Below, one piece after another: positions 37,560-49,039 of a DNA stretch of 64,000 bases. The stretch comes from Ananas comosus (taxonomy: Eukaryota > Streptophyta > Magnoliopsida > Poales > Bromeliaceae). Each line of letters begins with the position of its first letter. The first letter of the stretch is position 1. The notes beneath the pieces were generated by a model that did not search any database, had not been told where the DNA came from, and worked only from the letters and a program-made list of their open reading frames with translations. Location: positions 4,145,019 through 4,209,018 of the forward strand of contig NC_033633.1 of assembly GCF_001540865.1 (NCBI RefSeq), given 5' to 3'. Both the position numbers and the translations under genes were made by a program.

Positions 37560-38901
37560 TGTATAAATTCTAATAGTGTTGAAATTTCTACAATTGGGCC
37601 CATACTTTACTTGTGCCCTAGTTGGGCCTATGTTAGTACGTATCTTCGATTCTCTGCAATTTGAGATTTAAAATTTAAAATTTAAATTTAAAATTTAAAA
37701 TTTGAAATCTAATTTTCAAAATTTAAAATTTAAAGTTAAAATTTAAAAATTCAAAAATAAATCTGAAAATTAAAAATTAAAATTAAAATAAAAATAAAAA
37801 TAAAAATAACAATTTAAAGTTTTAATCCAAAATCAGAGTTAGATTTCAAAAAGCAGCTTTTTTCTGCTTCTGATTTTGGGGCCTTCAAAATAAGTTTTCT
37901 AATTTTAAAAAGAAGAATCAGGTTTTAAAAGTGAGTTGCCAAACGCTCTATTGAACCGAAAATTACTTTGTAGCCCAAAAATACTTTTTAAAAGTTAGGC
38001 CAAACACCCCAATAGTCAGATTGCTATACTAGAACCGACGATAAAGTCAAACCAAACAATGAACAACATGGCCATCATGTTTTACTTGTCACTTCATTTT
38101 TTATCGTTTATAATACTTTTTTTTGTTTTTTGTGAATTTTATCTCTTTTGAAATGTACGTGTAAAAATTTCCGTGATCAACTTGGCAAATTTCCACCACC
38201 ATCCCTCTACTTTAAGTCATTTGCAAATGGGTCTTATTCTGTCCCATAAAAAATCAATTTGCTTCCAAATTTGATACCCAAGGTTAGTTTCAGTTCCTCT
38301 AATCATCATTATAATTTTTATTTTAATTTTTAAAAATAAAACTGCAAATAAATTATATTGTCAAATAAAGCCTGTGGAGTTAATTCGAATTTCACTAAGT
38401 TTTGGAGTGTTGTATTAAAGGACAGACAATAGCACTTTTTACAATTTTCCATCATTTTATTTTTGGAAGCTTAATTAATTAAAATTATTATTTCTTAAAA
38501 TTTAATTTTGATTATGATTTCAGTCCGACCTTCTAAATTTAACTCTGAAGTTTAATAATTATTTTTAATTAATCCATTATTTTGTTCGAGTGGTATGGAA
38601 ACATCGTTTCTTAATTTTTTTTTTTTTTTTAACCGCACAACTTTAGAGAATTTAAAAAGTGGTTTAATTTCCTCCATATAAGGTCTTAAATTTGATACCT
38701 TAGCTTATTTTCGGTTCCAAATCATCATCATAATTTTTATTTTACCTTTTTGAGAAAAAAAATTTCTGGATGAATAATTTTCTCCAGCAAAGCCTGAGGA
38801 CTAAATTCAAATTCAGGTCATTTGCAGATTAAATTAAAATAAAACTTCAGGACTACTACAGAATATTTTTTACATCCATCATAATTGCACGAATTACACC
38901 C
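37560..38901. other. Intergenic AT-rich sequence
   Basis: AAATTT/TTTAAA words at 37660-37760 resemble the MITE interiors elsewhere, followed by 'gccaaacgctc' and 'ggccaaacacccc' words (37938-38010). Two related stretches near 38280 and 38700 (tttgatac..ggttccaaatcatcatcataatttt-like) suggest an older local duplication. No gene is seen. Confidence 0.45.
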
Positions 38902-40022
38902 CATCTATCCAGTCGATGGAATGTTACCTCCATCATTTCAGTCAATCATATTTCTATAATACTTTCTTTTTTTTTGGGGAGTTTCTAAGAAAGTCTTCTA
39001 TTTTGCTAAGTGAATGGCACAGGTGTACTCGGCAATCACCGCTACTGGTTTTGTACGTTGCTTTAATGACAGTGACTCGGAGGATTCTAATGAAGTAAAA
39101 CGCAATCATTTCTACTCGCTCCTGTTGTATTCTTTTGCCTCTTTTTTTCAAATGGCAATTACAGGAGCTGTACAAGTTTGGAAGGCAAACTTGTCACAGT
39201 ATAATTGGCTAGTATTTCTGGTTGGTGTTTGTGTTGGGGCAATTATTCAGATGACCGAAAGCTAGATTTTGTGCTGTTACAAGAATGTGGAGGTGGAACC
39301 AGGTGTTTATTTTTTTGTTTGTCACTTTATTTTGTTTTTATTTGTGATTGCCTGATATATCTTAAATGATTTTTTATAGATGCAATTGGTGGATAGGACA
39401 TAAGGTGTCGAAATTGAGGGGTATTTCAGAGAAGGTTCGAGGAGCATTTTTAGTTGTTTTTTCCTTTTCCTTTCTATCTGAAAATGCTCCTCGAACCTTT
39501 TCCGAAGAACCCCTCAAGTTCGACACCTTATGTCCTATCCACCAGTTGCATCTAAAAAACCATTTAAGATATATCAGGCAATCACAAATAAAAACAAAAT
39601 GAAGTGACAAACAAAAAAATAAACACCAGGTTCCACCTCCACATTCTTGTGACAGCACAAAATCCAGCTTTCAGTCATCTGAATAATTGCCCCAACACAA
39701 ACACCAACCAGAAATACTAGCCAGTCATACTGTGACAAGTTTGCCTTCCAAACTTGTACAGCTCCTCTAATTGCCATTTGAAGAAAAAGGCAACAGAATA
39801 CAACAGGAGCGAGTAGAAGTGATTGCGCTTTACTGCATTAGAATCCTCTGGGTCACTGTCATTAAAGCAACGTACAAAACCAGTAGCGGTGATTGCCGAG
39901 CACACATGTGCCATTCACTCAGCAAAGTAGAAAACTTTCTCAGAAACCCCCAAGAAAAATAATCTATAAAAATATGATTGACTGAAATGATGGAAGTAAC
40001 AATTCACAACAGTAATAGATGG
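38902..40022. repeat. Long near-perfect inverted repeat (hairpin) carrying a captured coding fragment
   Basis: The left arm is 38902-39450, the right arm 39481-40022, with a 30-base T/C-rich loop at 39451-39480. The arms agree over their whole length with scattered, mostly single-base substitutions and few indels. Each arm carries the same coding-like stretch: + strand 39014-39265, and - strand from 39914 downwards, sharing SAITATGFVRCFNDSD and then a hydrophobic WLVFLVGVCVGAIIQM segment. The left copy has a stop after TES where the right has Trp, while the right copy loses one base in the T run. A possible splice donor and next exon start are mirrored as well. The source gene was not recognised. 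Confidence 0.9.
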
Positions 40023-40153
40023 ATCTCGTTGTCAGACCATATGGCGGGAATATTTTCATGCTGAAGCTAGAAAAAAAGGGACAACTCAAATTGATTCAAT
40101 ATTCAAACAATAAAATCCCAACAACCAAGAACTCTTACAACTACGACAAAAGC

Positions 40154-41073
40154 ATGGGTACCAATGTATTAATATAGGAAACTATAAAAAATCTATAAGT
40201 CTCAGATTGATTTAAAAATTAATCTTGTAATTGGTCTACTCCGAATATTTATCCGCCAAACTGTTTAAAATAGTGCAACAACCCAAACATCTACACTACA
40301 TCCGCGCACACAAAAAAGCCACCGAATGGTTGCCTACATAGTAGGCCATCCAAATTCTGCATGCTTTCTATTCCAATAATATAAATGCATCAATAGAAAA
40401 TTCGTAATCTATTCACCAACAGACCAATGCACACCATGGTGTTGATTCACCTTGCAAGGCAGAACTTAAAGTAATAGTCTGCCATACACAGCCACCAACC
40501 TATTTTATCATATCACAGACCGTCAAATTCTTTTGTATCATCTTCTCCTTATTAAAAAACGAAAGGTTTTTAAAAAAAAACAAAACAGAATGAACAAAAT
40601 AGGAATTTTAAAACCATGAAAGGAGCAAAAAAGCCTAGGCAGGGAAGTACGAACTCGAACTTGCAAGCCAATGCAGGAAAAACATAAGCAAGAAAAGCAT
40701 AAACAGCCAATAAAACAATGAAAACATACAATACCAAATACAAAAATTCCTTAATTTTTTGCACAAAAACTATCCCCACCGCGTAGCTAGCAAAACAGTA
40801 AAGAGGATAACAGAAAAAAGCAAAAGAAATACTTCAAAATATTGAATCAAAAGAAAGAAAGCAAAGATGTTAGAGCAAACATTAGCAACAACATCTGCAC
40901 TTAGAAAACAGAGAATTCCAAATAAAAAACAGCGAACAACAACTAAGGCAAAAGCATGCGTAACAACGTATTAATATAGGAAACTATGAAAAATCAGTAA
41001 GGCTCAAATTATTCAAAAATTAATCTTATAATTGGTCTACCCCGAATATTTATCCGCCAAACTATTTGAAATA
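40154..41073. repeat. Direct repeat of about 120 bp, 800 bp apart
   Basis: A stretch at 40154-40275 (tattaatataggaaactat .. tatttatccgccaaactg) recurs at 40952-41073 with a few changes. The sequence between is A-rich and has no recognised gene. Confidence 0.75.
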
Positions 41074-41093
41074 CTAGCAGGGAGATCCTAGAG

Positions 41094-41340
41094 AAGAAAC
41101 CCTAACCCTAACCCTAATTCCAACCCCGCTTAAAGTCAAAAGAGGAGTGAGAAATGGAGGAGAAGAAGGAGGAGGAGCTCACCTGCTCCCCTCGGATGCT
41201 CGCATTGTTCGCCGGATGAATTAGAAGAAAAAAACCCTAACCCTAATTCCAACCCCGTTCAAAGTCAAAAGGGGAGTGAGAAATCAAGGAGAAGAAGAAT
41301 GAGGAGGAGCTCTCCTGCTTCCCTCGGATGCTCGAGTTGT
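41094..41340. repeat. Two copies of a roughly 125-bp unit with telo-boxes
   Basis: Copies at about 41094-41216 and 41222-41340 each begin with ccctaaccctaattcc and run through 'agtcaaaa.gggagtgagaaat' to 'ttcgccg.atgaat'. Read on the minus strand the first copy has a good splice donor (gtgagc) where the second has gagagc, so this may be a duplicated first exon of a minus-strand gene. Confidence 0.7.
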
Positions 41341-41384
41341 TCGCCGTATGAATCAGACTCCACAGTGGAGGCACAGCTCTCTGC

Positions 41385-41585
41385 GCGTCCATGGCGGAAG
41401 CGAAACCCTAATTCCTGAGGAGCGAAGAAGAATGTAAAGGGAAACCCTAAAATCTCTTTACGCGTCCATGGCGGAAGTGAAACCCTAATTCCTGAGGAGC
41501 GAAGAAGAATGTAAAGGGAAACCCTAAAATCTCTTTACGCGTCCATGGCGGAAGTGAAACCCTAATTCCTGAGGAGCGAAGAAAA
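41385..41585. repeat. 77-bp tandem repeat, about 2.6 copies
   Basis: The word gcgtccatggcggaag occurs at 41385, 41462 and 41539, exactly 77 bp apart, with the rest of the unit (aaaccctaattcctgaggag..) also repeated. Each unit contains a Kozak-like CCATGG on both strands. Confidence 0.9.
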
Positions 41586-41659
41586 AGCAGGTGAAAAGGA
41601 CAAGTGAGGAGTTGTCGAACTCGGAAAAAGTAAATGAAAGGGAGGAAGGTGTGAGAAGC

Positions 41660-43465
41660 ATGCCAATCGAAGATGGCCACGTGGCACCGTCGCTCCCAAT
41701 GCTACGGTTGATAAAGGCGAAAATAAAATGCATGAACCACCTTCAACAATTAAAGGTGAAGGTAAAATGCATGACATGAACCACCTTCAACAATTAATTT
41801 TTAGTATTTGTCCATCATTAACTTCATCTTTTATTTAGGGATTCCAAAATCCTATGGGGTGGCCGGGGCCCCCGAATCCGCTGCGAGGAGGGCTAAGCCC
41901 GCAGCTGGCCGGGGTGGGCCCACGTGCCTACTGCGGGCGGGCCGAGCCCGAACGGCGGCAGCGGGGCTGGTCCTGCGCCCACCCGCCATGCGCGGGTCCT
42001 TCCACGGCAGTCCCCTCCCCTCTTTTTTTAAAGAAGGATAAACTTTAAAAATTTATATCTTTTGATTTAGAACTCCAAATTTTACAAGAAATATATCAAA
42101 AGAAAGTTTGTGAAGAGCTCTTCCAAACCATGCAAGTTTCACAATGGGATATGTATTACACATCAAACAAGCTACCGGCAAAATTTCGATTTAGGGTTTC
42201 GTTTTTCTCATAAAATACTAAACCAAACTAAATCAAACTTTGTAGATCTAATCTACAACATAGGTGTTACAAGATGTGTAAAAACTACACAAAAATATCT
42301 ACCCTAGAAAAATCCACCATTAACGCCACAAGCATGCAAGAAAAAAAATTTAAACGTTGGTAGATTAAAATCTAGACATGCAACCTTGTCAAGAAAATTT
42401 AGGGCACGAAATCAAACTAATAACACTCTGATACCAATGTGGAACACAGCTGAAGTATTCGTTCGTACCTTTTAACGGAAGCGACTCACGTTAGAACGCG
42501 ACAAGCCCGGATCGTAGAGGTTGATTCACGTGTCCTCGGATCGTCCACGAAAGTCTTCTATCGCTCCAAACTCACGGTGGATCGAATTACAAACGAGCAT
42601 GATGTCTAATCCACCGTTCAAGACCTTCTACAATAATAGGTTAATGGAGGATGCGGTTTCTACCTTTCTCTTGGTTTTCTTGTTGTCTTTCTTATTGCAT
42701 CTTATGTGAGATTGCCTGTATATTTATAAGGGATTCTAAAATCCTAATAGGTACGTAAGAGATAAGGCTAAGTCAGTTTATAATGGTTATCCTAATATGG
42801 TTAGAATTTATCTCTACTTAGTTTTCCAATTTAAAAGCGAGATTAATCCTAATCCAATTAAACAACGTAATAACCGTCGGATCGAGCCCGATTATGGGTG
42901 CGCCCGATTCGATTTAACCGAATGCCAACACAATTGAAGATGGCCACGTGGCACCGTCGCTCCCAATGCTACGGCTGAAAAAGGTGAAAGTAAAATGCAT
43001 GACAGAACCACCTTCAACAATTAAAGGTGAAGATAAAATGCATGACATGTACCACCTTCAACAATTAAAGGTGAAGGTAAAATGCATGACAGGAACCACC
43101 TTCAACAATTAATTTTTAGAATTTGTCCATCATTAACTTCATCTTTTATTTAGGGTAAATTTTAATTTTTTTTCTTCATTATTTAGCACACTTTTTTTTT
43201 CCCTCCTATATTACAAAAAGTTATACATATACATAAATATCTTGGTGAAGGTAAAATGCATGAGAGGTACCACCTTCAACAATTAAAGGTGAAGGTAAAA
43301 TGCATGACAAGAACACCTTCAACAATTAATTTTTAGAATTTGTCCATCATTAACTTCATCTTTTATTTAGGGTAAATTTTAATTTTTTTTCTTCATTATT
43401 TAGCACACTTTTTTTTCCCCTCCTATATTACAAAAAGTTACACATATACATAAATATCTTGTGTT
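41660..43465. repeat. Minisatellite-rich block, split by a retroelement
   Basis: A roughly 180-220 bp segment (gaagatggccacgtggcacc .. cttcatcttttattt) occurs at 41665-41838 and again at 42933-43154. It contains two to three copies of a roughly 45-bp unit (gtgaaggtaaaatgcatgac .. ccaccttcaac). Units recur at 43245-43330. A 135-bp segment (43110-43244) repeats at 43327-43461, a period near 217 bp. No coding sequence is evident. Confidence 0.75.
41839..42930 (-). mobile_element. Retroelement remnant with one LTR and a primer-binding site (minus strand)
   Basis: Read on the minus strand, the LTR (42930-42438, 493 bp) begins TGTTGGCATTCGG and ends TTCCACA. It is followed after one base by TGGTATCAGAG (42436-42426), an initiator-Met primer site. 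The remaining 590 bp of interior, GC-rich at 41850-42010, encodes nothing recognised. The opposite LTR is absent apart from a short match (gggattc.aaaatcct at 41838). The element sits exactly between the two copies of the block listed above. Confidence 0.65.
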
Positions 43466-44789
43466 TTAATTTGTTTTTATCTTACAATTAAGTGATTACA
43501 AAAATTACACTTAACTATTATGTCGTTATTAAAAAAAATTATTTTGCTGATCTATTTGATAGTAAATTTTTATGATAAAAATAAATATAAAATTATAAAA
43601 TAGTGAAATGTAATTTTTTATTTTGTTTCATATAGTGACAAAGTGAAAATAAATTAAACAGCACCAGAATAAATTGAAGTTTATTCTTTTTTTGTAATTT
43701 ATACTTCTCTAACTTTTAATTTTTTAAAATTAGATTATTTGGAAAATTTAATATATCTAATAGCTTTATTAGCTATTAGCCATTAGTTCTTTTGATTTTA
43801 TTTGCTGAAAAAATTAAAGCTAATAAATTAACAAAATTATTGATAAATTTGATAAGGTTCATAAATTTGAAAAAAATTGCTAAATCTAAAAACATAAAAA
43901 TTTAAGATAGCCATAATAAATATAAGGCCATCTTATTTTGAAATAATAATGCTATTAATCAGATATAATAAAAATTTTAACTAAAATAACTAATCTAATT
44001 TTAAGAAAAATGATAGCTAGGTGTAAATTTAAAAAAATTTGAAGTTGAGGGGCAAATTCAAACACCGTATAGTTGAGAGGGATTTCTATGTGTTTTACCT
44101 TTTTTTTTTAGAGATAATATTTGATAAACCTTTCAAAATTTTTTAAAAATATTTTATTTACCCTAAATGGCCAAAATACTCTTAGTAATTTCAAAAAATT
44201 CCTTCAAACGTCCTCTTGTCCTGTAGTGTTTGCTAATAAGATTGGACTTAACAAGGGTACCATTGAGTGATAAATTTAAAATTTTGAATATTAATAAAGG
44301 GCATACAAAAATAGTCTTGACCCTTATATTTTTTTGGACAGCTTCTGGAATAGTATTTCAAAAGAAACTATGTTTTTCACTTTGCTTAAAAGACTGTTTG
44401 GTATCACGTAAAAATTGCGAAAACAAATTTTCGATGAAAAAAGTTTCCAGTGTAAAACGAGTTTTACGATTCTAGCATTTGATTTGAATATTTATTTATT
44501 TTTTTGTTAAAAATTTTCATTTCCCACTTTTGTCATGCAGAAGGCAAAATGACAAATCATTAGATCATATTATTCCCTAAAAAACCACTATCATCCTAAC
44601 CCTATCCTAACCCTATTAATCTTCTTCCATATGCTTAAAACCTATAATCCAAATACTTAAAACTTAGAAGCACTAAAGAGTTGCACTTTTAAAAGTATAA
44701 CAGCTCTCTCTCTCTCTGTATATATAGAGTCCAGCCATTGTAACTAACTTCGCTTTACCACCTCAAAAGTCAATAGAACACGGCCATGT
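43466..44789. other. Intergenic AT-rich sequence
   Basis: No gene is seen. A short (CT)n run is at 44703-44717. Confidence 0.5.
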
Positions 44790-47600
44790 TGCAGTACAGC
44801 TCAACACTACCACAGTAATGCAGATTATTATTCTGAAGTTTCAGGCAAAAGAAACAATATGTAAATTTTCAGATGAAACAGTTTGATTAGCTTCATGTCT
44901 AAATTCCCCTTCATTTTAGAAACTCCCTCTGTGATAAGCAGTTTCAATCAAGAAAAAGCTCTTCAGTGTCAACTAGTGGTGGTTTCTGGGTGCTGCATAT
45001 TCTAAAGGGAAGATAAACAAAAAAAAAAGCTGTCTTTGTTTACAAATGGAATTAACAATAAAAACCATATGTCTTCACATTTGAAACCTTCCCGTCAGCA
45101 AGGTTTGAGTATAAATCATTTCTGCAAATATGGACTTAGCTGGAGCACAACTTGGAGTATAGAAGGCTTCATGGGCAACTTGACAAACTAACAGCTCTCT
45201 ACCCAAAATAGACCTCCAAAAAATTGGTGCTAAATTCAAAGACAATTAGGGCAGAGAGAAGCCACCATGAAACCTACAGGGCGACTGAGGTAGAGTCATC
45301 TAACCTAGAGCTTGCAGTTCAAGCTTATAAATTCTAGAAAAAAAGCTTCAAATTTTGCCTGGGCATAAAAGGAGTCTAAATGAAGGAGAAGATCATGACT
45401 TTGGTAGTAGATTTTAATCACAAAGGCGAAACCAAATCGAAATTAAAACACTCCAATATATATATGAATGCCCACGTGCTCACAAGTGCAAAGTGTTGTA
45501 GTATACTTGATAAGCAAATAAGCAAAGTTTACGATATAAAAGAAATATTATAACATCATGACACTGATTCAACATTTTGGATTCTCTAGCTACTACCCAA
45601 AGTTTAGGTGATCTGACACAATTAGGACAATAGGCCTTTTTTTATTAACATTTAACACTTGCTTTTGTTGTTGTTATAATTATTCTTTGATCAACTTTTT
45701 ACTTCCAACATTATCTTTCCCAGTCTTTTTGTAGTCAAACTCGATAAAGCCAAATATGCAGCAGATGAACTAGAAAACCATAATAGGAACCAGTAATGGG
45801 AAGATAAACCAATGTTCTCAATTATAGATGCCCTTCTGATCATAGTTTCCAGGTCTAGGAAGAGAAGAAAAGTTTATAGTTCAAGCTGCAATAAGGATGG
45901 ACAATTGGAAAGTTGATCTAAGAGGATAATGAAGTTTAAAAAAAAAGACTACATGATTCAATTTATTTTTGGAAGGCCTGGTTACAAAGCAATGTTAACA
46001 AAAGATGCTAGCATATTTCCCCTTAGATTAGCGTGAATAATAACTACAGTTTTGAAAATTTAACTAGAGAAGTGTAAAATGATAAAGTCACCAATGTCAA
46101 TGAATCAAAAATTTTGAGAACACTTTAAGGGTTGAAAAATAATATTTAGGCATAATATACATCAACAAGATAACTGCTTCATTTCCTTTCATTCCAATAA
46201 CATTCATGCAACAAATGAAGAATAGTATCTAATAAAGCTTAATCTAATTTTTGTAATGCTATTGATGCATCTATTCTGTTTTCAGTTTCAGAAAATTTAC
46301 CTTCTGATGCTGGCAATTTGACTTCATCACATATCCAGGTCATTTCCAACTCATAAGTCTTATCCTTTGCTTCATCATGCTGCCCAATAATTAAAACAAG
46401 CAGATAAAGGCCTAAACAGAAAGAAAGAAAAAAAAAAAAAAAAAACTTCTTTATTTTAAAGAATTATTTGATTGGAGACAGATCCTACGTTCCCTTCTTT
46501 CTTTTCTAATCTTCCCAGAGTTCCACCAAGAGAGAACCATTTTTATGCTCCAAAAAGAACTAGCCTCATAGATTATGCAACATAAAGAAGGATAATTTCA
46601 TCACCCAAACTACTCAAGCATTAGGCGATGCATAAGTATCCCAGCAATAGATATAATTACATAATTTTACAAAGTATATATCTAAATAACCATGTAAATC
46701 ATTAAGATATCATCACACTGACAACAAAAATCGCTTACAAGAGATAAAACATGAAAATTTTAAAATTTAAAACTGCTTTCTACCACATTAGGCAGTCATG
46801 TGTTAGGTGGTAAATTTCTACTCGAGGTCAACAGGATTTATTTGGAATAACAACCTACTAATGCGGATGTCACAAATCCACCCTCGCCACAAATTGTTAT
46901 CTTTGGGAATAGAATAGCGCTGTCCTGGGGATATTTTTAACCAGCCAATTTCAGGCAGGGATATCATCAATTCATGGTGGGATAGAAGGGTAGAGACTGA
47001 TGAGACTATAAGGTCAAATTAAATTCTTCCAACCTCAGAAATTTAAAAAATGACCAGAACATATGGGAGACAGTGAAAGCAACCACACATTTTCTTTCCA
47101 ATGATAAGCCTTGTCAATCAAGCAAATGTGAGAAAATATACGAGCCCTCAAGTTGCAGGCATGTAGAACAAACTAAAGTCTAGCAATTCATTACGTGGTG
47201 CTTACCAAATCAACAGACTGTCGCTTTCAAATTTAAAAAGATATTTGTGCATTCACTCAAATATTCAAGAAACAACATGATAAAAAGAAAGAAGGCCCTT
47301 CCATAATTTCTCTCACATATTTTTTTCTTCTGAAAAGCACAAACTAGTTTATGAATCATTGGACACACCATTCAAACTGTTAAATCATACAAATTATCAG
47401 ATGCAGAGAAACAACATAACTCGCTATAACTATTTGTAGGTCAAAGTAATCTCTGGCACCACATTTGAGATGGTAACATCCAAGAAACTAATACTTCAGA
47501 GTAAGGGAATCAGCTAAACCTACTAACACACTAAGAAAAGCATCTCCGTTAACTAAAACGATCACAGTAGCTAGACATGTAACTCAGAATATATTTTCTG
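44790..47600 (-). pseudogene. Degraded duplicate of part of the proteasome alpha-7 gene
   Basis: The segment parallels 58680-61615, in the same orientation, through intron and one exon. The exon copy (about 46301-46392) encodes GQHDEAKDK, then TYELEMTWICDE, versus [21 protein letters not shown] in the intact gene. One extra base after the last Glu codon shifts the frame before the donor. The final exon and the upstream exons are not copied. It is a partial segmental duplication and cannot encode a subunit. Confidence 0.85.
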
Positions 47601-47889
47601 CGGTCCAATCGGAGACATAGTTAGTTAATTTGCGAATTATTCATGAATTATTCACAAACTTTTCAAAAATCGAATTAAACAGTAATTTTCGTGTTTTTTC
47701 CCAAAATTCGAAAGAAGGCGCTTTTTTTTTTTGAGTAAAAGTAATTGTTGGCGAATAGTTCGCCCCAAAAAACGGCGCTCGCGGTCGCTGCGACGCGGAC
47801 TCGCGGAGACAAAAGAAACAAAAATAAAAAAAAAAAACTTTTCAGAGCGGTTCGCCTAGCCAAAAAAAAAAAAAAAAAAAAAAATCCCC

Positions 47890-48174
47890 TTTCTGAAGTG
47901 ATCGGCCCCCTCCCACCCCACCCTCCCAAAACCCTAACTTCTCACCCCTGCGGCCCTGCTTCCTCCCCCTCCCTCCCCCTCCCCTCCCCTCTTCCTTCCG
48001 GCCGCTCGCCGAACGCCATCGGAAGCCCTCTCTCTTCAGAAATCGAAGATCGAAGATCGAAGATCGAAGATCGGGTTCTTCACTCTTCAGAAATCGAAAC
48101 CCTCCTCGTCGCCTCCGCTTCCGCTTCCGCTATCCAACGGTAGATCAGTAATCGGGTGGTTCTTTACAAACCAG
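47890..48174 (+). other. Probable promoter-proximal 5' UTR exon
   Basis: A C/T-rich, GC-rich stretch with four tandem cgaagat units (about 48041-48070) ends in an exon-like 'aaccag' before gtgcga (donor about 48175). It fits the first, non-coding exon of the plus-strand gene at 50819. The 2.6-kb intron is inferred from the matching acceptor cgcag at 50818. Confidence 0.45.
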
Positions 48175-48955
48175 GTGCGATTTGAGTTTTCATTCTTCAA
48201 AGCAAAAGTTGCAAGCTTTTAGTCCATCTGATGGATACTCTTTTATACACAAATGGCTCGCGTGCTTAAATTGAATGTGTCCATTCTCTGTTATGCACAA
48301 AGAAGACCAAACATAGTGCTAAATAATCTAATTAACTTAGGGACCAGGAACCCTGTAATTATACCTAATCAATTTCATGATCTTGTCAACACTTGCAAAA
48401 GGAAAATTGTTTGTGTCTTTCATGGACCATTGACTCAGTGGGTTTTTTCTAAACCACTTTATGTATCTTTTATTTATTTACTGTTTAGTCTTTAGAATTT
48501 AGATATGCTAGTATGCACTATGCAAAGTGCTGGTTTCATCTTGTATTTAATTTCTAACTATACTTGTATGTGAACCTTAATTATTTATTAAAAGTTCGGC
48601 ATAATATAGTTTACTTTTTTTTTTTACTTAATTAGTTTAATTTTGTAGCTCTCTATTCTTACATTCTTAAAAAATATAAGTATTTATGCTAATAGCATAA
48701 ATTTTGAGAGAAAAAAAAACTTAATTTAATAGCCGAACTTTTGATTCCGAATTTTTAATGGGTGAACGTATAATATCTGTATAAATTACGTATCCGAATA
48801 ATTGGTGAATCTATTTTTTAGCTTTTTTTTTTCAAAAAATGTAAAAATTAGAAGGCGAATTTTATCCGAATTATACCTATACCGAATTTTTGCCGAATCC
48901 GAATTAACTAACTATGATCGTAGAACGCAGAAGCATAACCCTATATACTTTTTTC

Positions 48956-49029
48956 TTAACTCCATTTTATCTAACAACGTCAGATAGACCTCTTAACTCC
49001 ATTTTATCTAACAACGTCAGATAGACCTC
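48956..49029. repeat. Exact 37-bp tandem duplication
   Basis: The unit beginning TTAACTCCATTTTATC is present at 48956-48992 and again at 48993-49029. Confidence 0.95.
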
Positions 49030-49039
49030 AATGCCAAAC

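Noticed and set aside
41100..41118. ccctaa repeats, possibly a telomere remnant
   Set aside because: Only three units, repeated again 128 bp later as part of a leader-like unit; better read as telo-box promoter motifs.
47745..48143. 132-residue plus-strand ORF
   Set aside because: It spans poly(A) runs and a C-rich leader; composition is not protein-like and it looks like a 5' UTR.
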